Below are positions 33,450-42,670 of a stretch of DNA of 64,000 bases, in pieces (within the stretch, counting starts at the first letter, position 1; the number at the start of each line of letters is the position of its first letter). The notes under the pieces are model-generated. The model searched no databases. It saw only the letters and a list, made by a program, of their open reading frames with translations, and was not told where the DNA came from. The position numbers and the translations under genes are program-made. Source of the DNA: Bombiscardovia nodaiensis (GTDB taxonomy: Bacteria > Actinomycetota > Actinomycetes > Actinomycetales > Bifidobacteriaceae). The stretch covers positions 930,001-994,000 of the forward strand of contig AP026798.1 of the NCBI GenBank assembly GCA_033127725.1. The letters run 5' to 3'.

Positions 33450-33473
33450 GTTAACTATATTAACACTGTTAAC
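33450..33473. promoter_or_regulatory. 9-bp phased TTAAC operator array before the ABC-2 operon
   Basis: GTTAAC (33450-33455), ATTAAC (33459-33464) and GTTAAC (33468-33473) are spaced exactly 9 bp apart. The outer two are themselves palindromic, making the whole a 24-bp dyad. It lies 42 bp upstream of the ATPase ATG and is a strong candidate site for the operon's TetR. Confidence 0.65.
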
Positions 33474-33525
33474 TGCGTGGTCAAATCAGGTGCGCATGCA
33501 AGAGCAGATGGTTGGCTCGTGTGTG

Positions 33526-33543
33526 CTCATCCTTAAGGATGAG
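33526..33543. promoter_or_regulatory. 18-bp perfect palindrome between two divergent ABC systems
   Basis: CTCATCCTTAAGGATGAG reads identically on both strands. It stands in the 276-bp gap between the ABC-2 operon and the MacB-type operon, and is a candidate operator for the latter. Confidence 0.5.
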
Positions 33544-33684
33544 ATAGGTGGAGCTCAGGGGGTGCGCAGGAGAGAGAGAAGTTCACCCTTGAGCATGATG
33601 TCGGCAAGAGGCAAACTTCAGTACATTCAAGGAGTATGAGCTGCGGGAATTCGCTCGCAGGACAGCAAAGCAAAGGGGAGTTCG

Positions 33685-34659
33685 ATGACAAACTTGCCAG
33701 TAAACCAGGGACCGTTAGCTGGTCAAAGCCCACTGCCACCCAGGCCTGTGGACGGTACCGCAGTGCAGGCTGTGAGCTTAGTTAAAGACTATGGGCGGGG
33801 AGAGAATCTTGTTCACGCCTTGCGCGGTGTGGATGTGGCTTTCCAGCGGGGGCGTTTTACTGCCATTATGGGCCCTTCTGGCTCGGGCAAGTCCACCCTC
33901 ATGCACACCCTAGCGGGCCTGGATTCGGCCACCTCTGGGCGTGTGCTGCTCTACGGGGTGGGCGCGGATGGCCAGTCCGGCTCCCACAAGCGTTCAGCCC
34001 AGTCCGGAAGTAGCGACGGGCACGCATTTGTGGACCTGACCAAGCTCAACGACAACCAGCTCACCCTCCTGCGCCGGCACTCGATAGGCTTTATTTTCCA
34101 GTCCTTCAACCTTTTGCCTATGTTCACAGCTGAGCAAAATATTGTGATGCCCCTGACCTTAGAGGGAGTCAAGCCCGACCGCGCCTGGTTCGACCTGCTG
34201 ATCAGCACCCTGGGCCTGCAGGGGCGCACCAACCACCGGCCCAGCGAGCTTTCCGGCGGCCAGCAGCAGCGGGTGGCCATAGCCAGGGCGTTGATTACCA
34301 AGCCCGCTATCGTCTTTGCTGACGAGCCCACCGGCAACTTGGACTCAGTCTCCTCGGCTGAAGTCTTGAGCTTCCTCAAGCGTTCGGTGCGTGAGTTAGG
34401 GCAGACCGTCATTATGGTCACCCACGACGCGGTCGCCGCTTCCTACGCTGACCGGGCTCTGGTCTTTGCTGACGGCAGGATTGTGGCCGACGAGAACAAT
34501 CCGAGCGCAGAGCGCATGAGCGAGCTCATGACCCGCCAGGCCGAGCAGGTGGCGCTCCCAATTGCGTCTATGGGTTCGGATGAGCAAGGGTCGCAAGCAA
34601 GGGTTCCCGACGATCCGCCGTTCGCTGACGCCAAGCGCCCAGCCCAGCACGCCCGATAG
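33685..34659 (+). CDS. MacB/LolD-type ABC ATP-binding protein
   Basis: A 324-residue ATPase partner of the FtsX-type permease that follows by 20 bp. Walker A GPSGSGKST, Q-loop FIFQSFNLLPMFTAEQNI, signature LSGGQQQR, Walker B IVFADEPTGNLD and H-loop MVTHD are all present. It has a ~20-residue insertion (GADGQSGSHKRSAQSGSSDGH) between Walker A and the Q-loop and a ~50-residue polar C-terminal tail. The ATG is preceded by AAAGGGGAG. A two-component system lies just downstream on the other strand, which fits antibiotic-peptide detoxification modules, an inference from similar arrangements. Confidence 0.93.
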   Translation: MTNLPVNQGPLAGQSPLPPRPVDGTAVQAVSLVKDYGRGENLVHALRGVDVAFQRGRFTAIMGPSGSGKSTLMHTLAGLDSATSGRVLLYGVGADGQSGSHKRSAQSGSSDGHAFVDLTKLNDNQLTLLRRHSIGFIFQSFNLLPMFTAEQNIVMPLTLEGVKPDRAWFDLLISTLGLQGRTNHRPSELSGGQQQRVAIARALITKPAIVFADEPTGNLDSVSSAEVLSFLKRSVRELGQTVIMVTHDAVAASYADRALVFADGRIVADENNPSAERMSELMTRQAEQVALPIASMGSDEQGSQARVPDDPPFADAKRPAQHAR

Positions 34660-34679
34660 TCCAGAGAGGAGCCAGACTC

Positions 34680-37328
34680 ATGTGGTCAATTTCGTGGAAA
34701 ATGATGAAACGCGATGTACGCATGTTGGTACCCGCCGGCATCGCCATCCTCGTGGGCAGTCTCTTCATAGCTGCCACCTTCCTTTTCGGCAATACACTTG
34801 ACAACTCAATGCGCAAGCAGGTCTCATCCGCTTTCGGATCCGGCAACTACGCCATCGCGCCGGAAAACATCAGCAACAGCGGAGAAGTCAAAACCATCAA
34901 AGATTTTCACTTAAGCAAGTTGCGCACCCTGCCCGCCGTCAAGGGTGCCCGGCCCGACGTCAATGTGTTTGCTCAAGTAGGCAAGACCGGCGGTGGCAAG
35001 CACACTGATACGGCAGTTATTTCCATGGTGGAGCCCGACTCGCTCATGCCCATCAGCCTGGTGGAAGGTCGCTGGCCTGCTGCCGAGGGCGAAACGACCG
35101 TGCCCAAGAGCGTTGCTGACCGGCTCGATACCAAGGTTGGAGGCTCAATCTCCTTCAATTCCGCCATGGAAGCGGAAGGCTCTGGCGGCTCGCCCTCCGC
35201 CTCCCAGCTCAAGATAGTGGGCATAGATGAAGACATTGACGGCTACTACTCGTACTACGGTGGTGCCAGCGTTGTCACTGAGTCCACACTCACCAAACTG
35301 ATGGGCCCCCAAAGCGACGAGGGCGAAGGGCAACCGCCCGTGGCCTACGTCTACCTCCTGCTCGACGAATCCCAAACGAGCGAAAGCAATCTGAAGCAGA
35401 TTCGCGACGAAATGCCCAAGGGCTATAAATTACAGACCCGGGCAGAGTTCGAAAACGCGCAGTTGAAGTCCTTGAGCGGCCAGACCAGTATTATGACTAC
35501 CTTCCTGCTCTCCTTCGGCGTGCTGGCCATGTTTGTGGCAGCGCTGGTGATTGCCAACACCTTCCAGGTGATTGTGGCCCGCCAGCGGCGCACACTAGCC
35601 CTCCTGCGCACGATTGGAGCCAAAAAGAGCCAGGTTCGTTCCTCGGTGCTCATGCAGTCCTCGATATTGGGCCTGGTGGCTTCTGCTCTGGGTACCCTGC
35701 TGGCCATTGGCTTGGTGGGGCTGGCGCAGGTGCTCAAGCTGCGCATGGGTGGACTGAGCTTCACCCTCAAGGTCACGCCGCTGGTCATTCTGGTACCTAT
35801 CGCCTTCGGAACGCTGATTACTATGCTGGCCTCCATGAGCTCGGCCCGTGCAGCCACCCGGGTGACGCCCCTGGAAGCCCTCCGTCCGCCTGAATTGAGT
35901 GAAGAGAAGCGGTCGGGCCGAGTCAGGATAGTCATTTCCTGCCTGCTCATTCTCCTGGGTGCCGCTATGGCCGGATACGTGGTCTACCAGGCGGTGCTGG
36001 ATTCGCGCGGAGTCAAGGGTACCTTTGTGAGCGGCGATACGTCCAGTTTCGCGCTCGCCACCGCTGTGGGCGGTGTGGCAATCGTCTTTATTGGCGTCCT
36101 CTTGTCCACCAGCCGCTGGATTCCCTGGCTCTTGAAGGGTATCGGCGCTCTGGTGGCGCACATCGGTCCCTCTTCGAAGATTGCCGTGGGCAATATCTCC
36201 CGCAACCCCAAGCGCGTGGCGGCGACGGGCACGGCCCTCTTAATCGGTGTGACGCTCGTCTCCTGCCTGGGCACCGGAGCGGCTTCCGCCAAGCAAACCA
36301 TGGCCAACGCCCTGGATTCCCGCTACAGCGTGGACGTGGAAATTATCACCGGTAAGGCCGACCAGGAGAGCCTGGAGAAGGTGCGCAAGGTCAAGGGCGT
36401 TAAAGCTGCGGATATTGTGGGCTCCTACCAGCTCGCAATCGTGAAACCGCAGGGCGACCTGACCGAGGCCATGAAGAACAGCAAGAACGCTATCAATATC
36501 TATGCCTTGAAGCCAGGCCAGTCCAAGGAGCTCATGAACGTGGACCAAGAGGCCCTCCTCCAAGGAGGCCCCAAGATTGCCACGCCTGAGAAGATGCTGG
36601 AGTCGAGCACCTACAAGCCGGGCCAGCAGATTTCGGTCTCGCCCTGGCAGATGGACAACAATAACGAGCAGAAGCGCAGCAACTTCCAGCTCGTCTCAGG
36701 TTCTTACAGTGGCTTGGCAGGCCCCTACGGACTCTACGGTATTTGCCTGGAGGATCAGACCAAGCAGATTGGTCGGCCAGACCAGTATGAGATATGGGTC
36801 AAGTCGGACGGTACTCAGCCTGCCAGGACGTTCTTGGAAGACATCCGTGAGGCGACCAGCAACTCTGAGCACGCCAGCGTGACCGGCGCAATCGCTGAAA
36901 AAGACCAGTACGAGCAAATGATTAACGTTGTGCTCATGGTCATGGTAGGGCTCCTGGCTGTGGCTGTGGTGATTGCCCTGATTGGTGTGGCCAATACGCT
37001 CTCGCTCTCGGTCATTGAGCGCACGCGTGAGTCGGCCACCCTGCGAGCTATCGGCATGACCAAGCGTCAGCTCAAGCGCTCCCTAAGCGTTGAGGCCCTG
37101 CTCATCGCCCTGGGTTCCACGCTCGCGGGCCTTGTGCTCGGCACACTCTTTGGCTGGACCGGAGCCTACATCGTCTTCGAGTCCTTCGGGAAGGTGGCTC
37201 TGCCCTTGGATTGGACTATGTATGCGCTCATCGTCCTGATAGCTGGGCTAGCTGCCTGGCTGGCCTCGGTGCTACCGGCGCGGCGGGCCACTAAGACCCC
37301 GCCCGTGGAGGCGCTGGCTGAAGCGTAG
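34680..37328 (+). CDS. FtsX-type ABC permease (MacB-like, 882 residues)
   Basis: A large duplicated FtsX permease. The N-terminal helix is LVPAGIAILVGSLFIAATFLFG. An extracytoplasmic domain (~residues 45-260) is followed by three helices (FLLSFGVLAMFVAALVIANTF onwards) and the ALLRTIGAKKSQVRSSVLMQS coupling helix. A central helix pair, a second extracytoplasmic domain (~530-740) and the C-terminal three helices with ATLRAIGMTKRQLKRSLSVEALLIALG then follow. It forms one operon with the preceding ATPase and ends at a strong bidirectional terminator. Likely substrates are antimicrobial peptides or lipoproteins, unproven. Confidence 0.92.
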   Translation: MWSISWKMMKRDVRMLVPAGIAILVGSLFIAATFLFGNTLDNSMRKQVSSAFGSGNYAIAPENISNSGEVKTIKDFHLSKLRTLPAVKGARPDVNVFAQVGKTGGGKHTDTAVISMVEPDSLMPISLVEGRWPAAEGETTVPKSVADRLDTKVGGSISFNSAMEAEGSGGSPSASQLKIVGIDEDIDGYYSYYGGASVVTESTLTKLMGPQSDEGEGQPPVAYVYLLLDESQTSESNLKQIRDEMPKGYKLQTRAEFENAQLKSLSGQTSIMTTFLLSFGVLAMFVAALVIANTFQVIVARQRRTLALLRTIGAKKSQVRSSVLMQSSILGLVASALGTLLAIGLVGLAQVLKLRMGGLSFTLKVTPLVILVPIAFGTLITMLASMSSARAATRVTPLEALRPPELSEEKRSGRVRIVISCLLILLGAAMAGYVVYQAVLDSRGVKGTFVSGDTSSFALATAVGGVAIVFIGVLLSTSRWIPWLLKGIGALVAHIGPSSKIAVGNISRNPKRVAATGTALLIGVTLVSCLGTGAASAKQTMANALDSRYSVDVEIITGKADQESLEKVRKVKGVKAADIVGSYQLAIVKPQGDLTEAMKNSKNAINIYALKPGQSKELMNVDQEALLQGGPKIATPEKMLESSTYKPGQQISVSPWQMDNNNEQKRSNFQLVSGSYSGLAGPYGLYGICLEDQTKQIGRPDQYEIWVKSDGTQPARTFLEDIREATSNSEHASVTGAIAEKDQYEQMINVVLMVMVGLLAVAVVIALIGVANTLSLSVIERTRESATLRAIGMTKRQLKRSLSVEALLIALGSTLAGLVLGTLFGWTGAYIVFESFGKVALPLDWTMYALIVLIAGLAAWLASVLPARRATKTPPVEALAEA

Positions 37329-37379
37329 GCTGGGACGCACTCGAGCTGCTGACTAGCATTATCTGCGGCTCAAACAAGC

Positions 37380-37418
37380 ACTTGGGGTGGTATCTCACAT
37401 TGGGATACCACCCCAAGT
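37380..37418. terminator. bidirectional terminator between ABC operon and response regulator
   Basis: ACTTGGGGTGGTATC (37380-37394) and its exact complement (37404-37418) form a 15-bp stem with a 9-base loop. TTT follows on the plus strand. It serves the two convergent genes. Confidence 0.85.
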
Positions 37419-37460
37419 TTTGCGTTTGCTCGGGCCCGTCTGCGTACCTGCATTTCGGCC

Positions 37461-38249
37461 CTAGACCAGCTTGTTGTCGTAGGCGAAGACGACCGCCTGC
37501 ACCCGGTCGCGGGCGTGAATCTTTTGCAAGATGTGCGCCACATGCGTCTTGACCGTGGGCAGGGAGATGAAGAGCTTGCTGGCAATCTCCTGGTTGGACA
37601 GCCCGTGGGCAATCTCCACGAGCACCTCCTGTTCGCGCTCGGTCAGTTCCTTGAGCTCGGGATCCTGGTAGAAGGGCTCTGCGCTACTATTTTCCTCCGC
37701 TTGATCAGTGGCGACCGGGGCAGCCTGATCTGCGTCTGGCAGGGGACTGGGGCCCTGTGCCATGTGCTCAATCAGGCGCTTGGTGGCGGAGGGGGCAATG
37801 ATGGCGTTGCCCTGGTAGACCGTGCGAATAGAGGCCAGAAGGGTTTCGGGCTCGGTGTCTTTGAGTAAGAATCCCGAGGCCCCAGCCTTGATGGCCGCCA
37901 TCACATATTCGTCTAAGTCGAAGGTAGTCAAAATAATAACGTGGGTCAGCTCCTGGCAATCCGCAGGGTTTTGGCCCTGGGATGCGCTTGCTGGCGCGGG
38001 GGAGAGCTGGGAAATTTGCCGGGTGGCTTCCAGACCATCCATGCCAGGCATGCGCACGTCCATCAGCACCACATCTGGGTGGACCTGCTGCACTAGGCTC
38101 ACGGCCTGCTCACCCTGGGAGGCTTGCCCCACCACTTCCATGTCGGGTTGGGAGCCAATGACCATGGCAAAACCGGCGCGCACCAGCTCCTGGTCGTCGG
38201 CAATGACCACGCGAATGGGTTGACTGGCCCCGTCTTGCTCTACACTCAC
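37461..38249 (-). CDS. NarL/LuxR-type response regulator
   Basis: A 262-residue response regulator. The receiver domain begins RVVIADDQELVRAGFAMVIG (acidic pair) and has the phosphorylatable Asp in PDVVLMDVRMPGMDGLEATRQ; the domain is interrupted by a ~20-residue Ala/Ser/Pro insertion. The LuxR-type HTH is LTEREQEVLVEIAHGLSNQEIASKLFISLPTVKTHVAHILQKIHARDRVQAVVFAY. The GTG at 38249 is preferred because GGAGG precedes it by five bases; the frame also allows a GTG at 38279. It is the second gene after the sensor kinase (66 bp gap) and probably controls the nearby MacB-type exporter. Confidence 0.9.
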   Translation of the reverse strand: MSVEQDGASQPIRVVIADDQELVRAGFAMVIGSQPDMEVVGQASQGEQAVSLVQQVHPDVVLMDVRMPGMDGLEATRQISQLSPAPASASQGQNPADCQELTHVIILTTFDLDEYVMAAIKAGASGFLLKDTEPETLLASIRTVYQGNAIIAPSATKRLIEHMAQGPSPLPDADQAAPVATDQAEENSSAEPFYQDPELKELTEREQEVLVEIAHGLSNQEIASKLFISLPTVKTHVAHILQKIHARDRVQAVVFAYDNKLV

Positions 38250-38314
38250 ACTAACCTCCGCAACCCCCGTTGTTGGCACGTCTTGCCACTATGCTAGCGG
38301 TTTGCGTCTACAGG

Positions 38315-40945
38315 TCAGTCCACCGGGGCACTAGTGGCAAGGCTTCTGGGGCTTCTGGCGCTGCTGACTTGGCGGGCTTGAACCGGGTGGAGTTGGAGGG
38401 CTGGCTCCTGCTGCCGCTCTTCTTCACTGGCCGCGGAGGAACCGGTCTGACGGAGGATGTCCAAGAGTCGGCGCATGCGGGCTAAGGCGGTCCGGCCTTC
38501 GCGGCCAATCACTTCAAAAGCCTGGTCGATGGCGGCGGCGGAAGGCCCGTCTCCAGACTTTTGGCCGGAGCGAATCATAGCGATACCGGCGTCGGCCCGG
38601 TCAATCACCTGGCTCAGGGTGGTGGTGACTTCGGCCTGAATTTGCGCGCCGATACGCGCCCGTTCGGCGTTGGCGGCGAGGATCTGCCCGCGCGCTTCCC
38701 CCTCCCGCAGGGCCTGCTCGCGCTCCTTTTGCAAGATGAGGCTCGAGCCCGAGGCCCGCCTCCACAGACCTAGCAATACAGCGCAAGCGCAGGTGATGGC
38801 TGTCGCTATAAATACAATCGCAGCGTTCTCTTTGGGGGAGCCAGCGATGGCGGCCAGACTTCCACCCCGGTCGCCTAGGAGGAAGGCTAGAATGCTGGGC
38901 GAGCTATATTCGAATTCGACCCGCAGGCGGACGAACATGAGTGCGAGTCCGCCCAGGATTGTCAGAGGCACCCACAGGCGAGTTTTGCCGCGTCCGTAGG
39001 CAATGGCTGAGTATATGGAGACGAGCACAAGGATGTTGACGGTGGAAATCCAGGGGACGGTCAAGAGCTCTATGGCGGATACGCCGGCTATGAGCGCTGC
39101 GGAGAGGTTGGGCAGGCGGCGGCGAAACATGAGCGGCAGACCTATGGCGATGCTCTCAGCGACAATTGCCCCGATAGGCACTGTGTTCCTGGTGGGCCAC
39201 ACATTTGTGTCCACGGAGAGGAGGGTTGAGTTGGACAGGACCATCAGGAGGAGGAAGGGCACAGCCAGTAAGATATCGACGGCCAGGTAGTGCTGAGACG
39301 ACCACCGGGCCAGGCGCTCGATTTTGTTGAGCTTGACCTGGTGGGCAGGGTTGACTTGCGGGCTCGACTCGCCTGAAAATCCAGTATTTATATCGTTTAC
39401 CGTTCCTGCCGTTGAAAGTTCGCCCTGTGGCGAGAGCCCACCCCTGCCTGAGGCTAGGCTGCCAGCCGTGCGCGCTGTAGTAAAGGGGATGCTGGCATCC
39501 ACGCAGAAGCCGCCTCCCAGCTGGGGTCCGGCGGTCAACTGACCTCCCACAGCGCTCAGACGCTCCCGCATGCCAACCAGCCCGTAGCCCTGGTGGTTGG
39601 GGTTCTCCATCTGTTCCGCAGCACCGCGGCCGTCGTCGCTCACCAGCAGGCGCAGGCCGTCTGCCGACCAGTATTCGCGAATCAGTGCGTGAGCCTGGGG
39701 ACCAGCGTGCTTGCGGATGTTGGACAGGGACTCCTGGACGCACCGGTAGACCGCCAGGGAGGCCTGCGCGCCCAACTCACCAGGCTCGGGCGTGCCCTCG
39801 ATGCTGCGCTCCAGGGTCAAGTCTGGCGAAGCGAGTCGGGCCTGGCGCACCAGGTCATCAATACCGCTGTAAGTATTGGCCTCTTCAGCTCCAGCGGCGC
39901 AGGTGGGCTCTGGCTCGGCTGCGGGTAGTGCATGAGCGGTGGATAGGTCCGTGTTGGTCGACGCTTTGAACGAATCTGCCTGTGCGCTCGTAGCTCTTTC
40001 GCCGACGGTCCCCTGCGGGGAGCTTTCCCGTCCGCCTTCCGCAAACGTTCCAAAGAGCCGGTCCATGTCGCCCAAGGCCCTGGAAGCCTCCCTGCGGATG
40101 GTGCCCATCACGTCCAAGGCGACAGCCGGATTGGTAGCGCCCGCGTACCGCCCCGCGTCGGACTGCACAATCACAATCGAGAGCGTGTGGGCCACCACGT
40201 CGTGCATGTCTCTGGCAATGCGAGCTCGCTCAGCCGAAGCAGCCAGGCGGGCCTGCTCCTGCTGCTGGTACTCGATAGCGGCGTTGCGCTCCCGTATGGC
40301 GGTCAGGGCCTGCTTGCGCGAGCGGTTCCAAAAGGCGAGAACAATCACAAGCAGAAGCAGCAGACCGTACATGATTAAGTACATCACCAGGCGCATGGCT
40401 ATGCTGGGTCCGCAGGCGTTCAGTACCGTGTTTCCTGGCTCTAGTCGGCAGCTTCCTCTGTTGTTTTCAGCGTAGAAGGCCCTGGTGCCCGGCAGGAGGG
40501 TGAAATGGAAGAGAGGGCCCAAGTCGTAGGATAGAGCGTTGCAGAGCGCGGTGAGGACGGTCAGGGTTATAGCGGTCAATACGTATCGTCTGCTGTGGTC
40601 TCGCCGCCCATATGCGAGCACGGAGTAGAGCATTACGAGGCCCAGCACGTCGCACATAATCAGCCCAGGGCCTATTAGAAGCTGAGCAATGCAGATAGCG
40701 ATAAACGCCTGCGCGGCAGGCTCGGGCCAGCGGCGACGGAAGACGAGCGGCAGCCCCAGCAGGAAGCTAAACAGCATGGCAGTTTCGCTGCTGGCCGGGA
40801 AGATAATACCGTCTGCCATCACTGCTGCTGCCGTGGATTCAGTGAATAAGAAGGTTAGGAATAGGGCCAGCAGGCCGTCGCGCACGAGCAAGTGGTGCTT
40901 CCACCAACCCGCTAGCGCCTGCCACAGCTCTTTAACCTTGCCCAT
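38315..40945 (-). CDS. double-module sensor histidine kinase
   Basis: An 876-residue protein with two sensor-kinase modules in tandem. Module 1 has about six membrane helices, then the NarX/DesK-type dimerisation motif ERARIARDMHDVVAHTLSIV with the phosphoacceptor His, and a HATPase with DDGRGAAEQMENPNHQGYGLVGMRERL. A ~60-residue linker leads to module 2: another set of membrane helices (from HYLAVDILLAVPFLLLMVL) and ERARIGAQIQAEVTTTLSQVI, where the His is replaced and no ATPase follows. So module 2 looks like a sensory or regulatory duplicate. The ATG at 40945 is a guess from the first helix, and the ribosome site is poor. The partner is the response regulator downstream. Confidence 0.85.
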   Translation of the reverse strand: MGKVKELWQALAGWWKHHLLVRDGLLALFLTFLFTESTAAAVMADGIIFPASSETAMLFSFLLGLPLVFRRRWPEPAAQAFIAICIAQLLIGPGLIMCDVLGLVMLYSVLAYGRRDHSRRYVLTAITLTVLTALCNALSYDLGPLFHFTLLPGTRAFYAENNRGSCRLEPGNTVLNACGPSIAMRLVMYLIMYGLLLLLVIVLAFWNRSRKQALTAIRERNAAIEYQQQEQARLAASAERARIARDMHDVVAHTLSIVIVQSDAGRYAGATNPAVALDVMGTIRREASRALGDMDRLFGTFAEGGRESSPQGTVGERATSAQADSFKASTNTDLSTAHALPAAEPEPTCAAGAEEANTYSGIDDLVRQARLASPDLTLERSIEGTPEPGELGAQASLAVYRCVQESLSNIRKHAGPQAHALIREYWSADGLRLLVSDDGRGAAEQMENPNHQGYGLVGMRERLSAVGGQLTAGPQLGGGFCVDASIPFTTARTAGSLASGRGGLSPQGELSTAGTVNDINTGFSGESSPQVNPAHQVKLNKIERLARWSSQHYLAVDILLAVPFLLLMVLSNSTLLSVDTNVWPTRNTVPIGAIVAESIAIGLPLMFRRRLPNLSAALIAGVSAIELLTVPWISTVNILVLVSIYSAIAYGRGKTRLWVPLTILGGLALMFVRLRVEFEYSSPSILAFLLGDRGGSLAAIAGSPKENAAIVFIATAITCACAVLLGLWRRASGSSLILQKEREQALREGEARGQILAANAERARIGAQIQAEVTTTLSQVIDRADAGIAMIRSGQKSGDGPSAAAIDQAFEVIGREGRTALARMRRLLDILRQTGSSAASEEERQQEPALQLHPVQARQVSSARSPRSLATSAPVD

Positions 40946-41136
40946 GAGTGTAAGCCTAGCCTGACCCCTGAGCCGGTGCCTTCCATCCCAAGGATGATTT
41001 TTGTGCCCTTCCGTGGGCAGTGCCATCGGCCTATGCCTGGCGCGTCCGGAGTTTGACCGTACGGCCGTCTGCCTGCCCTCTTCGGTGGATAATAAAAGAA
41101 GCAGCGGAGAAGGCGGAGAAGAAAGGCAGGTGGAAG

Positions 41137-42486
41137 ATGCAAGCCAAGCATCTGGCATCCTATTACATACCGGGGCTCTACGTAGAAGAAGCCTCGATTG
41201 GCGTGCCTCTGGACTGGTCGGGCTTGCGGCCTGGTCAGGAGATCGGCTCGGGCGAGAGCTTGCGGCTCTTTTATCGGGTGCTCTGCGCCCCCGAGCACGC
41301 CCACGACGACCTGCCGCTTTTGGTCTATTTCCAGGGTGGTCCTGGCGGCGAAAGTCCCCGGCCCCTGAACCCTGCCAGCGACCCTTGGATTGGCGAAGCG
41401 GTCCAGCATTTTCGGTTGGTCTTGCCTGACCAGCGGGGGACAGGCCGCTCCTCGATAGTGGACGGCGCTTCCTTTGCGCGAGTAGGTGGACCGCAGGCTC
41501 AAGCCGCTTACCTGCGCCATTTCTTGGCGGACTCTATTGTGCGCGACTTCGAGCACCTGCGGCTGACCGCTTTCGAAGGCCAGCGCTGGGTCTCGCTCGG
41601 CCAGTCCTACGGCGGTTTCCTGACCCTGGCCTACCTCTCAGCCTTCCCCGAGGGCCTGGCTGCCTGCTTCACCACCGGCGGCATCCCGCATGTGCCGGCC
41701 AACGCCCGCGAGGTTTACAAGCACACCTTCCCGCGGATGAAGGCCAAGAGCGAGCTCTTCTACCAGCGCTATCCCCAAGACCAAGAGCGCGTCGCTGCCA
41801 TCGCCGACTACCTGTCCAGCCATGAGACCCGCCTGCCCTCTGGTGACCCGCTCACCCCGGAGCGCTTGCAGACCTTGGGTGCCGACTTTGGCAAGAAGCC
41901 CAGCTTTGAGCGCCTCCACTGGCTGCTCGACACTGCTTTTATCGGTGGCGATGGCTCAGTGCCCGCTGGCGGTATCAACCTTTCTCAGCCCTTCTTGGCG
42001 GGTCTTGAACAGGCCACTGCGTCCATGCCGCTCTACTGGCCTCTGCAGGAGTTCATCTACGCCGACGGGGAGTGTGGGCCAATCCGCTGGGCCGCCCAGC
42101 AGGTGCGCGATCAAAGCCCCGAATTCTCCAGTGCAGCCCGGCCCCTCCTCTTTACCGGCGAGGCAATCTTCCCCTGGATGTTCGAGCAGGAGCAAGCCTT
42201 GCGCCCCTTCCGCGATGCGGTGAGCCTGCTGATGGAAGAGGGCTCCTGGCCGCGGATCTACGACGCTGACCAGCTGGCCCGCAACGAAGTGCCCCTCCAG
42301 GCTGCCGTCTACTACAACGACATGTATGTGGACCGGGATTTGCAGATGGACACGCTCTCCCGCATTGGGGCTTCTCACGCCTGGGTAACGAGCGAGTACG
42401 AGCACGACGGCCTGCACGAGGGAGGTGTTTTCTCCAAGCTGCTGGACATGGCCCGCAGGAGGGGAGACCTGGCAGGTTTACTGTAG
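41137..42486 (+). CDS. prolyl aminopeptidase-like alpha/beta hydrolase (S33)
   Basis: A 449-residue cytoplasmic serine peptidase of the proline iminopeptidase family, predicted to release N-terminal proline from peptides. The oxyanion motif is VYFQGGPGGESPRP, and the nucleophile elbow is WVSLGQSYGGFLTLAYLS (~residue 158). The DQRGTGRSS motif is present. The catalytic His is in SEYEHDGLHEGG near the C-terminus. The length fits the large actinobacterial group (~430-450 residues). The ATG follows AAAGGCAGGTGGAAG; a longer frame to 41020 overlaps the kinase promoter region. proC lies downstream, so proline metabolism may link the two, though each seems to have its own promoter. Confidence 0.87.
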   Translation: MQAKHLASYYIPGLYVEEASIGVPLDWSGLRPGQEIGSGESLRLFYRVLCAPEHAHDDLPLLVYFQGGPGGESPRPLNPASDPWIGEAVQHFRLVLPDQRGTGRSSIVDGASFARVGGPQAQAAYLRHFLADSIVRDFEHLRLTAFEGQRWVSLGQSYGGFLTLAYLSAFPEGLAACFTTGGIPHVPANAREVYKHTFPRMKAKSELFYQRYPQDQERVAAIADYLSSHETRLPSGDPLTPERLQTLGADFGKKPSFERLHWLLDTAFIGGDGSVPAGGINLSQPFLAGLEQATASMPLYWPLQEFIYADGECGPIRWAAQQVRDQSPEFSSAARPLLFTGEAIFPWMFEQEQALRPFRDAVSLLMEEGSWPRIYDADQLARNEVPLQAAVYYNDMYVDRDLQMDTLSRIGASHAWVTSEYEHDGLHEGGVFSKLLDMARRRGDLAGLL

Positions 42487-42670
42487 CTCCTGCCTGCTCT
42501 TGGCGCGAATGCTTCCTGGCACTTCGCTGCTTTTGCTTGCCCGCACGCTTGGATACAATATGTCTCATACGGTGTATGCCTGCTGGGCCAGTAGCACTTG
42601 CGCAGGTGGGCACTACTCCCAACAGGTATGACATGAAGTTTTGACCGGCAGTGAGCGTTAAGGGGTTAAT

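Noticed and set aside
40946..41158. Longer N-terminus for the sensor kinase
   Set aside because: The extra ~70 residues are Arg/Ser/Pro-rich, overlap the aminopeptidase start on the other strand and are unlike kinase N-termini.
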